Source: Podocnemis expansa (lineage: Eukaryota > Chordata > Testudines > Podocnemididae). From it: 64,000 nucleotides of DNA. Numbering within the stretch: position 1 is the first letter of the stretch; every line of letters begins with the position of its first letter. Location: the NCBI GenBank assembly GCA_007922195.1, contig ML681963.1, positions 133,121,764 to 133,185,763 of the forward strand, given 5' to 3'. A model generated the notes under the pieces. It had not been told where the DNA came from. It worked only from the letters and a program-made list of their open reading frames with translations, and made no database searches. This document shows positions 21,391 through 32,600 of this stretch, in pieces. A program made the translations under genes and the position numbers.

Positions 21391-23734
21391 ATGAAGTAAA
21401 CTTGCATTCTTAATGTGTGTACAAAGATTCTATGTTCATTTACAGTCAATACTTTTCAGACACAACCATTTTGCTGAATGGGACTAGAGGGGTCAGCACC
21501 ATGCAGGATAAAACATTGTGTAACATGAGCAATGAGCCATGTGCACAAATAAGAGGTAAAATCCTTAGCTGGTATAAATCACATAGATTCTTGGTGCTAC
21601 ATCATCCTACACAGTCTGAGGACCAGGCTCAGGACACTCTATATGCTAAATGTTTTAGAATGCACAATATTAAAATCTTTCCTAGAAAATACTGCACAAT
21701 ATTCTTTTACTAGTTACAGTTAATCTGTCTTTTCAGAAATGTAATCCATAATGCTCATGGCAATTCTTGCTTTCAGTTGGAAATTATAGAGAACAGTTGC
21801 ATTAGGAATGGGAATTAGCCTGTATAATATGGTCATTATTTACGCTGCTATATTTGTAGTGTGTTAAGATTGTTAATAGCATTTCTTGATTTTGGTAGCC
21901 ACTTTAGGACCACTTTCTCATTCTTTCTGAACCAAAACATAGGTGTGAACCATGTTGGAAAGTAGAGAAATAAAAGTGACAATTGTGATTTTATAATAAA
22001 CCACAAGAGGGGGGAGAATGAACACAAATGAAAGGGCTTGACTTAGAGGAACAAGAGTTAGATTTACAACAAAATGAGCTGTTAGATTTAAAAGAATATT
22101 ATAACAACACCAAATTCTAGTATATCAAACAGCATTTGTGACTGAAGGTATTCAAAAGAGTGGGGAAAGTCCACACCTTTGTGTGCTGTTTGTTTATAAT
22201 CATGCCACTCTGAAATCAATGGATGAAGCACATTTCCTGTTTGCAGAATACCATGACAATCTATTAATCTCTGGCCTTACTGACTTGATCTGAAAAAATA
22301 AGTTAGTTAATTGAACAATTAGACATATATATTATGTGAACAATCACTTAAATACCTTATGTCCTCCTTTATATTATTTTTTCCTGTTATGTAAGAGTGG
22401 TCTGCCTATAATAAACAGGCGATGGGGCTGGTGTACAGACAGGTCTCTGTTGATGCCATGAAAACTAAACTAACACTAAATAACATCACTGAGGAATCTT
22501 GGAGTACAAGAGAGCTAGTGACATTCCTAAAGTCCTTAATTCAGTGGTTCTAACCTAGTATCTCTTCCATCTCACCTTAAGAGTTGTAACTTCTCTGTTT
22601 TCCTGAACACTTTTTTTCTTCTTTCTCTCCTCATTTCTTCTTGTCTCGTCTCGTCTTGTTTTGTTTTTATTCACTTTCCCTCTTCATCTTGATTTTTCTG
22701 CCTCTCTCCAGGGCTGTTCCCCATTCCTTTGTCAGAAGAAAATTCAGTCCAGTTCATGGGCTGTGTCCACTGGTGGCTCAGTGAGCCCAAGGCATATGTG
22801 CTCACAGCTAGATTGAGTGTTGCAAAAGCAGACATGCTATGTTTTGGCTGTCTACCTGACTGAACTACTCATCCTTGGACATGTTAATGGCCCCTTTGAC
22901 CAACAGGATTTGGGAGGAGCAGGGAAGGAAGATGGGTTTCAAAAAATGATGCCCTTCTTCCTTACATCACGTTTCCAGACTGGATCGAGTGTTATGCAGC
23001 TTTCTTTCCTCCCTCACCCCCACAAACCATACCTGAACAAGTGTGTGGCAATCACTCAGGAGTGAGCATGCTTGGGTGCATGCACATGCACGCACGCACA
23101 CACACACGCATGCACGCAAAGGCAAAGTGGTAACAGTATCAATAACTCCATCAGAATTCAGGATGGTACACCAGCTGGCAGCTGGAGAATGGTAAAGGAC
23201 TGGCAGGACTAGTCAGCAGAGTAGCCACGAAGACGTGGCATCACAGGTGGTGGCCACATTCAGATCCTTACCACCGCCATTTTTCAGTAAATTAACACAC
23301 AGCATGTACCATTGTAATATTCTTGGGCAATATTGTAACTACCTTAATTTCAACTATTGTAGCTGACTAGTACAGGGGGCAATATGCAGCAAGAAATTAT
23401 GAAGAAAACCAAATTAGAAGAAGATATCATGCTGGTTATCATGGCTAGTTGACTAAAGGCACCATTATTGTATGCATACGCTCTAATGGTGTTAAAGTGG
23501 TTGCTAGGATGAATGCAATTAATGTGATTTATTTGTCAAAGTCCAAACAGTACTATATTCAGAATGGGATGGGAGGACCTCGTTCTGAGGATATCATCCT
23601 ATGAATCTTGAACATCTCTTTAATCTTACAACATTTAGAAATAGTGACTATGATATTCATATTTACACAAGTGTAGCTCCATTGATGTCAGTCATATTAG
23701 TCCTGATTTTCCCCAGAGTTATATAGAGTAAGTT
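21391..23734. other. No gene seen; one CA/GC-type microsatellite
   Basis: An impure GCACACACA/GCATGCAC tract lies at about 23078-23120. Plus-strand frames at 21417-21713 and 22817-23065 show no recognisable domain and are compatible with chance. Confidence 0.45.
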
Positions 23735-25020
23735 GAGAAAGGATCATTGCAATCTTTTAGTTTAACCTGCATAAAGCAGGCCAGACAATTTCACAGAGAT
23801 TCCTGTGGGAAACCCATGACTTTTGGTTGAGATAGAATATATCTTTTAAAGAGGCTTCTCTTCTTGATTTAAAAGGTCTAAGTGAGAGACAATCCATCAC
23901 ATCTTTATATTCCTCCAGTGATTAATTCCCTACAGTGTTCTTTAAAAACAATAAAGCGTGCCTCCTTTCTATTCTGAACTGACGTAACTACAACTTCCAG
24001 GCTGTTATGGCGTTGTCTGCTAAATTAGAATGTCCTATACTATCAGAAACCTTTTCCCCACATGCGGACTTAGGAGTTGCCTTAATCACAGGCCACAAAT
24101 TTCTATTGGATAAATGTAATAGTTTGAGCTTCTTAAGTTTCTCGCCATAAGATTTTCTAAACCTTAAATCCTACTTAAAATTCTTTCTAATCCTTTATAA
24201 TTTTGCAGCATACTTAGGTGTATAAACCAAACCTGGAGATGGAATTCTAGTAATGGTTTCATTAATACTGCAAATAGAGGTAATACCATCTCCCTCTGCC
24301 TCTTATACATCCAAAGATCTCATTTGCTTTTTTAGCCACAGGCCTTTAGGAACTCGTATTCAGTTGATTTTTTACAGTATAACTTCTAAATCTTGTTCAA
24401 AGTCTCTGCTTTCCCGGGCACAATACTCCTTTCTGTATGTTTGAGTTACATTCCCTTTGTCCCTAATGTATGCTGATACACTGGGCTGTGTTAAAACACA
24501 TGGGGTGAAAGCTTGAGTATATTAAAGTTAATAGAAAAGTGCCTATTGGTTTCCAGTGGACCAGGACTTCACTCATGCTATTCAAATAAACCTAGCTCAC
24601 ATGAACCTAGGCTGTATCTACACTGGAGGCTTAAACCGACTTAACCAGGCTTAAGTAGACTTAAGCAACTCCATGGCCACATTTGGAGTTCATTAAGTTG
24701 ACTTAAGCATTTGCTTAAATCAACTTAACTCTCACCCTTAAAATTGACTTTTAAGGGTTAAGTCAAATTTATTAAGTTGATTTAACAAAATGTGGCCATT
24801 AGAGTTGACCTAATAAAACCAACTTAACACAGGAGAGCCATTTAAGTTGACTTTATAAAGTTGACTTAAGTAAATGAGGACTCTCTAAGTTAACTTTAAG
24901 TCAGCCTTATTAAGTTGACATAGCCCAAATGATCAAGATCTCTCTTGACAAATTACCAGTTCCTGCCACTTTTCCAATTTTTCAGTTATCTGCAAAGTTT
25001 ACCAGAGGATGTTTATTCTT
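23735..25020 (-). mobile_element. CR1 LINE ORF2 fragment, antisense, split by a MITE
   Basis: From about 23735 to 24500 the minus strand reads as CR1 ORF2. On the plus strand, TTAATTCCCTACAGTGTTC, GAGCTTCTTAAGTTTCTCGC, ATACATCCAAAGATCTCATT and TTCAGTTGATTTTTTACAG occur in the order expected for antisense CR1. The match appears to resume at about 24930-25020 (CAAAGTTTACCAG). The foldback element at 24610-24925 lies between. The coding sequence is heavily degraded. Confidence 0.6.
24610..24925. mobile_element. Harbinger-like MITE, TTAAGTTGACTTAA-type
   Basis: The left end GGCTGTATCTACACTGGAGGC and right end GTTGACATAGCC (inverted GGCTATGTCAAC) bound a block filled with TTAAGTTGACTTAA-like palindromic words. 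Flanks CTA and CAA differ by one base, so the 3-bp duplication is imperfect. Confidence 0.7.
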
Positions 25021-26789
25021 TTCTGCCTGATGTATGTTGAAAGAAAATCAGATCTATTACAATTTTGTTACTGACTTGAACCTAAGGAATATGTTTAACC
25101 TTAGAATTTAAAGGGAGAGCCTGCTGTGATAGTTAAAATTTTAACAGATATTTCTCATGGGTATGAGGCATTACTTCTTTGAAAATACAGAGTAACTGTT
25201 CCATTACAGTTTTGCAATGTGACATTTGCTTTGAATGCTTGTCTCTCTCACCAACAGAAATTGGTCCAATAAAAGATATTACTTGACCCACACTGTGAAA
25301 CATGCTGTTGTATTCAGAGTGTTCTCTTTCTATTTAAATTGATCATATCTGTTATACAATTATTCACCTAATTTAAATGTTGATGTTAAAACAGCCTAGA
25401 TAATCTGAAATTTTAAACAATTAGTAAATCTTAACTGAGCGCCTTTCCCACGATAATCAGCTGTATGAGGGCTTTATAATGAAGTAATTGGTTGCAACAA
25501 CTTTGCCATTACCATGGAATTGAAAACTTCATGGTAAAGTCACAAATAAATGGGACTACAGTCTAACTATATATATCAGAATTCAAAGAAAGCTGAACCT
25601 ATCAAGCATGTTCATTATCTTTCATTTCATTTCTAGTACAGATTGGAATATTCTGCCAACAGGGAAGAGGTGGGGGGAAATGTTGAGAATATGGCATGAA
25701 GAAGGAATGTATTCTTTGAATACCAGTGCTGGGTTCTTTATATATTTATACTTTTAAATGCTGCAATGTTGCCAATGCTTGTGATTGGTTTGCGAGTATC
25801 ACAACAGATAGTGTTTTTCTTAAAGTCCCAGCTCCTGGACTCATTAGAATAGACAGGAACATGATCTTTCATTAAAAATAAAATGTCCTCTAGACTGCAT
25901 AGAGAGAAAGTGTACAATATTGAACATCTAAGGACCCTCAAAAAGAAAGCAAATAAAAAGAACACAATCTTTAGTATATTTTTTAACCCTCTTAGTTTCT
26001 CAATGAACTCATTTGTTGGGGCCTGACTCATAACTTTTGAACACTTGGGTTTGCCAATATTGCTGCTATCAAAGTATCTCGGATCAGTGGAGGAGATGCA
26101 TATACATGGATTCTCATGGAACAGTGCATAGAACACTGGTGCGGGGAGTAGATATTTCCGCAGCATTATTTCCTTCTTCCCCTTACACAATGGAAACACC
26201 TAGCTAGAAGCTCCATAGTGAATGAACTCTATATGGTTTCAAGTGTGGCACTGGGGATGGGAAGGGAAGGAATTAGTCTGTAGCACAACTGGAGGAGTGT
26301 TTCCAATGTTAAGAAAATAGATGACCAGGAAACAGATTTAACAGTCTGAAATTATTTTTTCCATAGAATTTCAGACTGGTTTATTATTATAGCTTCACCA
26401 TAGGCTTGTGCACTTTTGTTGACCAAGCAGGAGTTGCCAGACTTCCTATATAATTCTAACATTCAAAAACCAGTTACTGAGCACTTCAGTCTTCCTAATC
26501 ACTCTGTTGATTGTTTAACAGCTGTGCTCAAGCAACTTAGTAAGACATCAAGGCTTCAAAGAGAAACAGCAGAACTGGAACTGATATGGAGATTCAATTG
26601 TGTGAAACCAGGATTAAATCATGACTATGGATTCTTTTCCCACTACAACGGGTGATTTGACCTTACCTTCCTCTATGCGCTGTTTCCCAGTGTTTGAATC
26701 TTAACAACTGCATTGATTTGCTTTTACAGTATGACCTGATCCCATGACTTACATACATTTTCCTGCCTGTATTTTCCTTCCAGTCTGTA
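25021..26789. other. Mostly unassigned; short repeat fragment and one ORF of unknown value
   Basis: At about 25240-25300, CTCTCACCAACAGAAATTGG and CCAATAAAAGATATTAC resemble a common reptile interspersed repeat related to the foldback family at 9.65 kb. A 153-codon minus-strand frame at 25738-26199 (hydrophobic patch FFLFAFFLRVL) matches nothing I know and could be chance in 64 kb of AT-rich DNA. No other feature was seen. Confidence 0.35.
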
Positions 26790-26893
26790 AATTCACCCAT
26801 CTTCAAAAAGTCTGACAAAGGTGGGATTTTCTGCCATGAAAGTTCATGCAATAAATAAATTTGTTAGTCTTTAAGCGCCACAGGACTCCTTGC
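26790..26893. repeat. Single arm of the foldback interspersed repeat
   Basis: Contains CATGAAAGTTCATGCAATAA, AATTTGTTAGTCTTTAAG and GCCACAGGACTCCTTG, the same arm as at 9855-10000 and 59872-59952. No inverted partner is close by. Confidence 0.6.
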
Positions 26894-27689
26894 TCATATT
26901 AAATAAGTCACTGATGCATTTTAAAATACGTTGTTGCAATTGATTCAATCATAATAGTTATTGGGCAAGCTGATATAAATATAAACAGCACAAAGTAAAA
27001 TGCTGAAAGTGAGGAATTTTTTAATGATGCCCATAACATTACCATCTGAAGATGAACTATCTTATTGAGCTATTTGCTGCAATAAAGCAGACAGTAGAAT
27101 GCCATGCTAAATGGTTACACTTTGAAGAGAGAGCTGTTCAGAAGGTGTGAATTAACGCAACTCTATTGTAACAATAGAGATATACTAAGCTACAGCAGCT
27201 GGAGACCTGGCCCTTTTTTTAAATCTCAAAGAATTGCTTGACTTCTCTGGCTAGCTTGAAGGCAATGGTATATTTATGTTTATGACATCTGACCAACAAC
27301 ATCCAGATACAGATGCTTTTTTTTTTTTTTTTAAAGTAAATGCTAATACGTTTTTGAAGTCTTCTTTTTCTTTTTGTTCATTGTTAGCTATTGGTTAGCA
27401 AATTACACAAAATGAAGAGCACAGCTAATATTAAATCTCTATCAGTAAACAGTTACAAACAGAAGAGCAAACTTAGTTTATAAAGTGTACAGTGCTGAAA
27501 CGTAGTTGGAATTCAGCTCTAGTTTGGGAAAGAGAAAGTTACTCTACAGTTTTTTAATTGGTGTATGACATTTGCTGAAATGGGTAGTAGCCACTTCATA
27601 GCTTCCAAGTTTCCATACAGGAAACTTTGAATGCCTTTGAATGTCTGCTGTCCTGATTGGGTAAGCAGCTTAAATCTATCTAATGTACT

Positions 27690-27792
27690 GCAAATAGTGA
27701 AGTGGCTTGTACCTCTGCTTAACAGGTAGAAGGTCCTGGGTTCAATTCCCAGGGGGTTGGACTTGATGAGGTCCCTTACAGCCCTATGATTT
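27690..27792 (+). mobile_element. tRNA-derived SINE with CR1-like 3' tail
   Basis: A tRNA-like segment carries a B-box-like GGTTCAATTCC (27739-27749) in the stem context CCTGGGTTCAATTCCCAGG. It runs directly into GGTTGGACTTGATGAGGTCCC and CAGCCCTATGATT, the CR1 LINE 3' end. Such tRNA-SINEs mobilised by CR1 are known from turtles (Cry I / tortoise Pol III SINE). The A box is degraded. The minus-strand frame across it is a shadow. Confidence 0.65.
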
Positions 27793-29303
27793 AATTTGAT
27801 CTTTGACATTTCCTAACTGTTTATCAAACTATAAACATGAGGTGCCCTGAGACTTCACCAATAATAAACAAAACTAGAAAGCCATCAATAGCTTTTATCA
27901 TTTTCCCTAGTAAGAGGTGTAAAACTTTGAGTTAAACGCCTCTGCCAAACGTGAACTTCACTTTGCTGTTCACTAATTGTTCTTCAGTTAATTAAAAGCA
28001 GCACTCCTATTCTCAACTGCAGTTTCCAGGTTGTTCACTGAAGGGGGGCGGGGGTGTGATTACTCCAAAGACTAGATGCTGCTGTTGTGGAGCCCCACAA
28101 AGGCATGTGTGCTCCAAACTGCAGTAGAGTTCTCCAAAGCCTGGGGCATTTGAGCTACAGCCTCCAAAAAGATCCTAGATCTGCAGAATGCAAACACTTC
28201 ACTACTAAAATAACAGTGGTGAATGAATGCATTGTAGAAGTGGAATGAAGGTAAATGGCTTTAATTTGGATTTTACTCTTTTTTTTTCCCCAAGAGGGGA
28301 CGTATAGGGGAAGGACAAGGTGCTATTATTATCTCAGTGCATCTTTAAATAGCAATTTTCACACATAAAGAAATCTGACATTCTGTTCACTTTTTTATTG
28401 TTTTTTTTAAACTTTCTAGTGTGGTCCTCTTGCATGTACTGAGAAAACAGCAACAGGAATGCATTTAATACCAAGCCTGGTGTCTTGGCAGCAGTGCTTA
28501 GCACTCCACCGGGAATAACAGGTTCAGTACCAACCCCAGAAGTCTCACTACTTGGGCTGGCAGAGGGTGAGTGTAATGCATAGACAATGAGCTCATTCTG
28601 CAGATGGAATGTTCAGCTGCATTGATCTTATGGGCACACCCAAGCTGCTAAGATTTTGGAGAAACACTAGCTCTCATCCAAAAGGAAATTGTGCTGCCAT
28701 AGCTCGTTTCTCAGGTAGTTTGGCTTGCAAACATAATAACTTAAAAAAAAAAAAGCCCTTTAAAGAGGGAGGCTGACATAGCTCCACAGACACAAAGTAA
28801 TTTTCTAGAAATAGCAAATACTATAAGCAAAACACTCCAACTCTCACCATGTAATTATATTTTCAAGGAGTCTGTCAGCCTCTGTGACTGCACTGAAGTT
28901 GATTCTAGACTGTATATTATGTATGTTAGACATCCATTAATGAAGCATAAATTTCCTTGCCAATCCAAGTGCCAAAATCAACTCACTTGGGTACATGTTT
29001 TGTATCTGTATTGGTAGCATATGGATCTGCTCTACAGCTGAATGTGTATTTACCAGGAAAGAATAGCACAATGAGCATCTTAAAGTAGCATAAATTCCCT
29101 GAATTGTACCTCACTGAAACTCTAAGGTTGAGGGAGCCTTAAAATGTCTGATTAATGAAGGGCACTGAAAAGATCACATTAACAAAGAATATACATGGGC
29201 AAAACTAATATATCTTTTCCCCATAGCTAAGGGTGAAATGAAAACTGGGAAATATGAAGTTAGTGCTCCACTTTGCAACACCCTTCTTGACTGAGGAGAT
29301 CTG
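27793..29303. other. No gene seen
   Basis: AT-rich, with an A-run near 28744-28754 and T-runs near 28280 and 28400. Nothing further recognised. Confidence 0.45.
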
Positions 29304-29306
29304 AAT

Positions 29307-29613
29307 GGCTATGTATACATGAAAGGGCTCAGTTAAGTAAACTTAACAAGGTAGACTTTGTTGACTTAACAAGGTTGACTTAAAGTTAAGTCAACTTAAC
29401 AAAGCCTACAGTGTGGACAACCCTATCTACAGCATGTTAAGTCGACTTAATAAAGTCGACTTTAATGCCTAAGTCGACTGTAAGGACTGGAGTTATTAAG
29501 CTGACTTAAGCAACTACTTGAGTTGACTTAATAAAAGCCCAATGTGGACATGGCTTACTTTAAGTTGACTTAAGGAAGGTTAAGCTGACTTCGGCTCTGG
29601 TGTAAACATACCC
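29307..29613. mobile_element. Harbinger-like MITE, TTAAGTCGACTTAA-type
   Basis: The ends GGCTATGTATACATGAAAGG and (inverted) GGGTATGTTTACACCAGAG are flanked by AAT at 29304-29306 and 29614-29616. The interior is built of AAGTCGACTTAA and AAGTTGACTTAA words, allowing a long hairpin. Confidence 0.8.
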
Positions 29614-29616
29614 AAT

Positions 29617-32600
29617 GAGACTCCATTTGAGAACCCATCAGTATTTCACTTTCGTTAGTCATGGGGTTCACTGCAGAGTAATAGGGAAGTGCTATATCCC
29701 ACAGTCAAGTATGTTGATTCTGCACTGCTTCCAGCTTCTGTCAGCATAATAGTAGGTTTAAAACTATGCCTTCCCCGTATTACAGGTCTTAAGAATGTTT
29801 CAAATGGCACCAGAGTCATCTATTACCTAATATTTTTATGACCTTTGTTTTTTCATGAATATATGCATATTGTTAGTCTACTTTGGAAGCTAAGCATGGC
29901 TTCATCTTCCTTTTCAATATGAAATTTGAATTTGATTTGACTTTACAACTGCACAGTCTGAAAGAACAGATTTTGACCATTTTTATTGACTCCAGAAGTG
30001 TTTCAAAGGAGTAACCAATACAAAATGAACTCCTAATAGATCGAAACAGCCTTGTTCCACTCAGGTTTCCATAGCCACTCATGAGACTTCTGTATTCTTT
30101 GGCAGTGGAAAAATAACAACTTTTTCCCCCTTTGAAACACCAGAGCAAACTTCAATGGTAGAATAAATTGGTGGCATCTCTCCTCAATTGTCCACTTGCA
30201 GAAGAGAGTAGGTGGCTAGTAGTCTCTGTTAGTTCTGTGTGTCAAGACCAAAGGTTCAGAGAGTCAAAATGAAGGCATCAGCAATGGGGGGTGGAGGGCA
30301 GGGAATCTTGCACTGCTAAATAGTCCAAGTCAGTCTAGTCTTGAATAAAGATTTCAACCTTTTTAATTCCTGGTTTTGTTCTCCATCAAGGAAGTAGTAA
30401 TGTTTACTGCTAAGAAAGGATCCAAGGAATCAAAATGCAGGGTAAAATGCAGTTCCACCTATAAGATCCTTTAAATTTATGCTCCCTTTTCCGACAGAAG
30501 AAATATTTTGCTTCTCTGCAGATAGAGGCCTTTCTCTCTCTTCCTCTTCTTGTGGTGGGAAATATGTTGGTAAGGGGGAGTCATTTCAATGATCCTCTTA
30601 ATTAAAACTACAGCTGTCTTCTAGTTGGTTTTATTTTACAGTATGATGCAGGGCTTTAATCACAGCACTCTTATTTACATGCTATTCATCACTTAAAGAA
30701 CACATGCCCTTGCCCATCTTCTAGTTGCCACATGCATCTGAAAATATTTGCAATCTTAACAAAGGGCCCATCTAGTTCCTTCCATGGGAAAAGGTGCAGA
30801 CTTGGGCTAAAGGTGAGGGATCCATCCCTAGGTTTACCTGGAATTGGTAAGGCTTTCGTTGGCCCTACCCCAGACCTGAGGCTTTGCTGATTCCTTGGGT
30901 CATGCACTTCTCCCTCTGCTCCCATGCTGCAGCACATCTCTACTCCCATAGATAGAGCTGTCTCTTTTTTTAAGAGGTACCTCCCACAAGCTGGATTTGA
31001 GGAAAAGGTAATACAGTCTCATGGTCAGCTCAGCAGGCAAAAAGGGGCAAAACATGGATACCAGCCCCTTCTGCAACCCAAAATAGGCTGTGTGCCCTAA
31101 TCCCAGGCTATCTCCCAACTTTCTTTGTGTATATCCCAACTTTATGGAGGTAGGAAAAGGGAAACAGTGGAAAGAATCACTTTTGTGAGAGAGTCATGAG
31201 GGTTCCCTCTGAACATAGGTCAGTGGGGCACAATCTGGCTCCAATGATTTCCACTTTGAACAGTACCATGTATTACATAACATTCACTGGCAATGTCTTA
31301 ATCTATATTGCCTGGTTTGTATGTGGATGTATATGGTACAGTGTGTGGTGCTAAAAATACAGGGGCCAGACTCCATTCCCAGGTATTCTTCTCTGAACTG
31401 GGAGTAACTATTAACTATATTGGTGTTACTCTCATTTTAGATTGGTATAATTGGGTCAGAGTCTAGTCTCTGGCATATTAAGAGGCCAGTGCAGGACAAA
31501 ATAGCTTAATGGGAGAAATGAATGACTTGGTGATGAAGAATAAAATTGTGGGCTGGAGGCAAAAAAAAACAACAGTGGAGGAAAATGTAACACGGTATAG
31601 GTGTGAATGTAAATATTCAAGATGGAAACATATCTATTGAAATAAATTGTAATAAAATAAAAATCTAAAATTGCTAGTAGTTTAGGAACAATGGACAGGC
31701 TGATAGAAATTTAAAACCTTTTCTGTGCCCATGGGCTCTGCTACAAAGCCCTCTAAGATCAACAGGAGTCCTTCTGTGGACTGCACTGTGCTTTGGATCA
31801 GGGCAATAATTTTCTTGTTAGACTGAGGTAGTCAATTATAGTCCGAGAGGTTGATTATTTTTTATTTTTCTGCATGTTAATAGTGTTATGTACTTAGGGC
31901 TAATTAGATTTATTGCTTAAAAAGAAGCAGATTCTGACTGTCATACCTGGGGTCAGCAGTCAGGCCACTTTGGCTCAGACACTGACAGCTTTCATGAGAA
32001 TCTGGGTAGAGTTTTTGTTTGAATTTATTTTAAAATTTTGAACTAATATTTGTAGGAATGTTGCAGGGGGTTGTTTTGTGTTTTGTTCATCTAGCTCTGG
32101 GTGCTGCAGCATGTTTTGGCTTTCCTATGAGATACAAAACAGAGATCCTGATCATTTGTGGTCACTAAAGATCACATGGCACTTTTTACATGAATAGAGG
32201 TGTTAGTGAATGTGTTCTGGCCCAGTTCCAGTCCTGGAAATTAGATTTTTTTGCCTACTTAAATTCCTTCAGCAGTTTCATTTGGCTGCATTTGTTGGAG
32301 CTGATTCAATGTTATCCTGTGGCAACACTGATGCACAGGGGACATAGGATAATTGTAACACCTGGGGAATAACACAAGTGCAAAAGGTCCCTAAGGCTGG
32401 TAAAGTGTCTTGTCTGCCACCTCCTTATTTCCACAGCAATCCTTTGCACAGGGCTACATTCCTGCATGGGCTGGAGGTGTTATAGTGAGGGAGCCAACAT
32501 TCTTATGACCCAATGATCTGAGAACCTGGTAAGTGGCCATAAGATGACTTCTGGTTAGGCTGTGTCAGGAGTCAAAGCCTGTTGTGCCCTGTATTCTTTA

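Noticed and set aside
23078..23120. CRISPR-like or structured repeat suspicion
   Set aside because: It is an ordinary CA/CG-type microsatellite.
27690..27752. Functional tRNA gene
   Set aside because: The B box is present but the A box and acceptor stem are degraded, and the segment runs into a CR1 tail, so it is a SINE.
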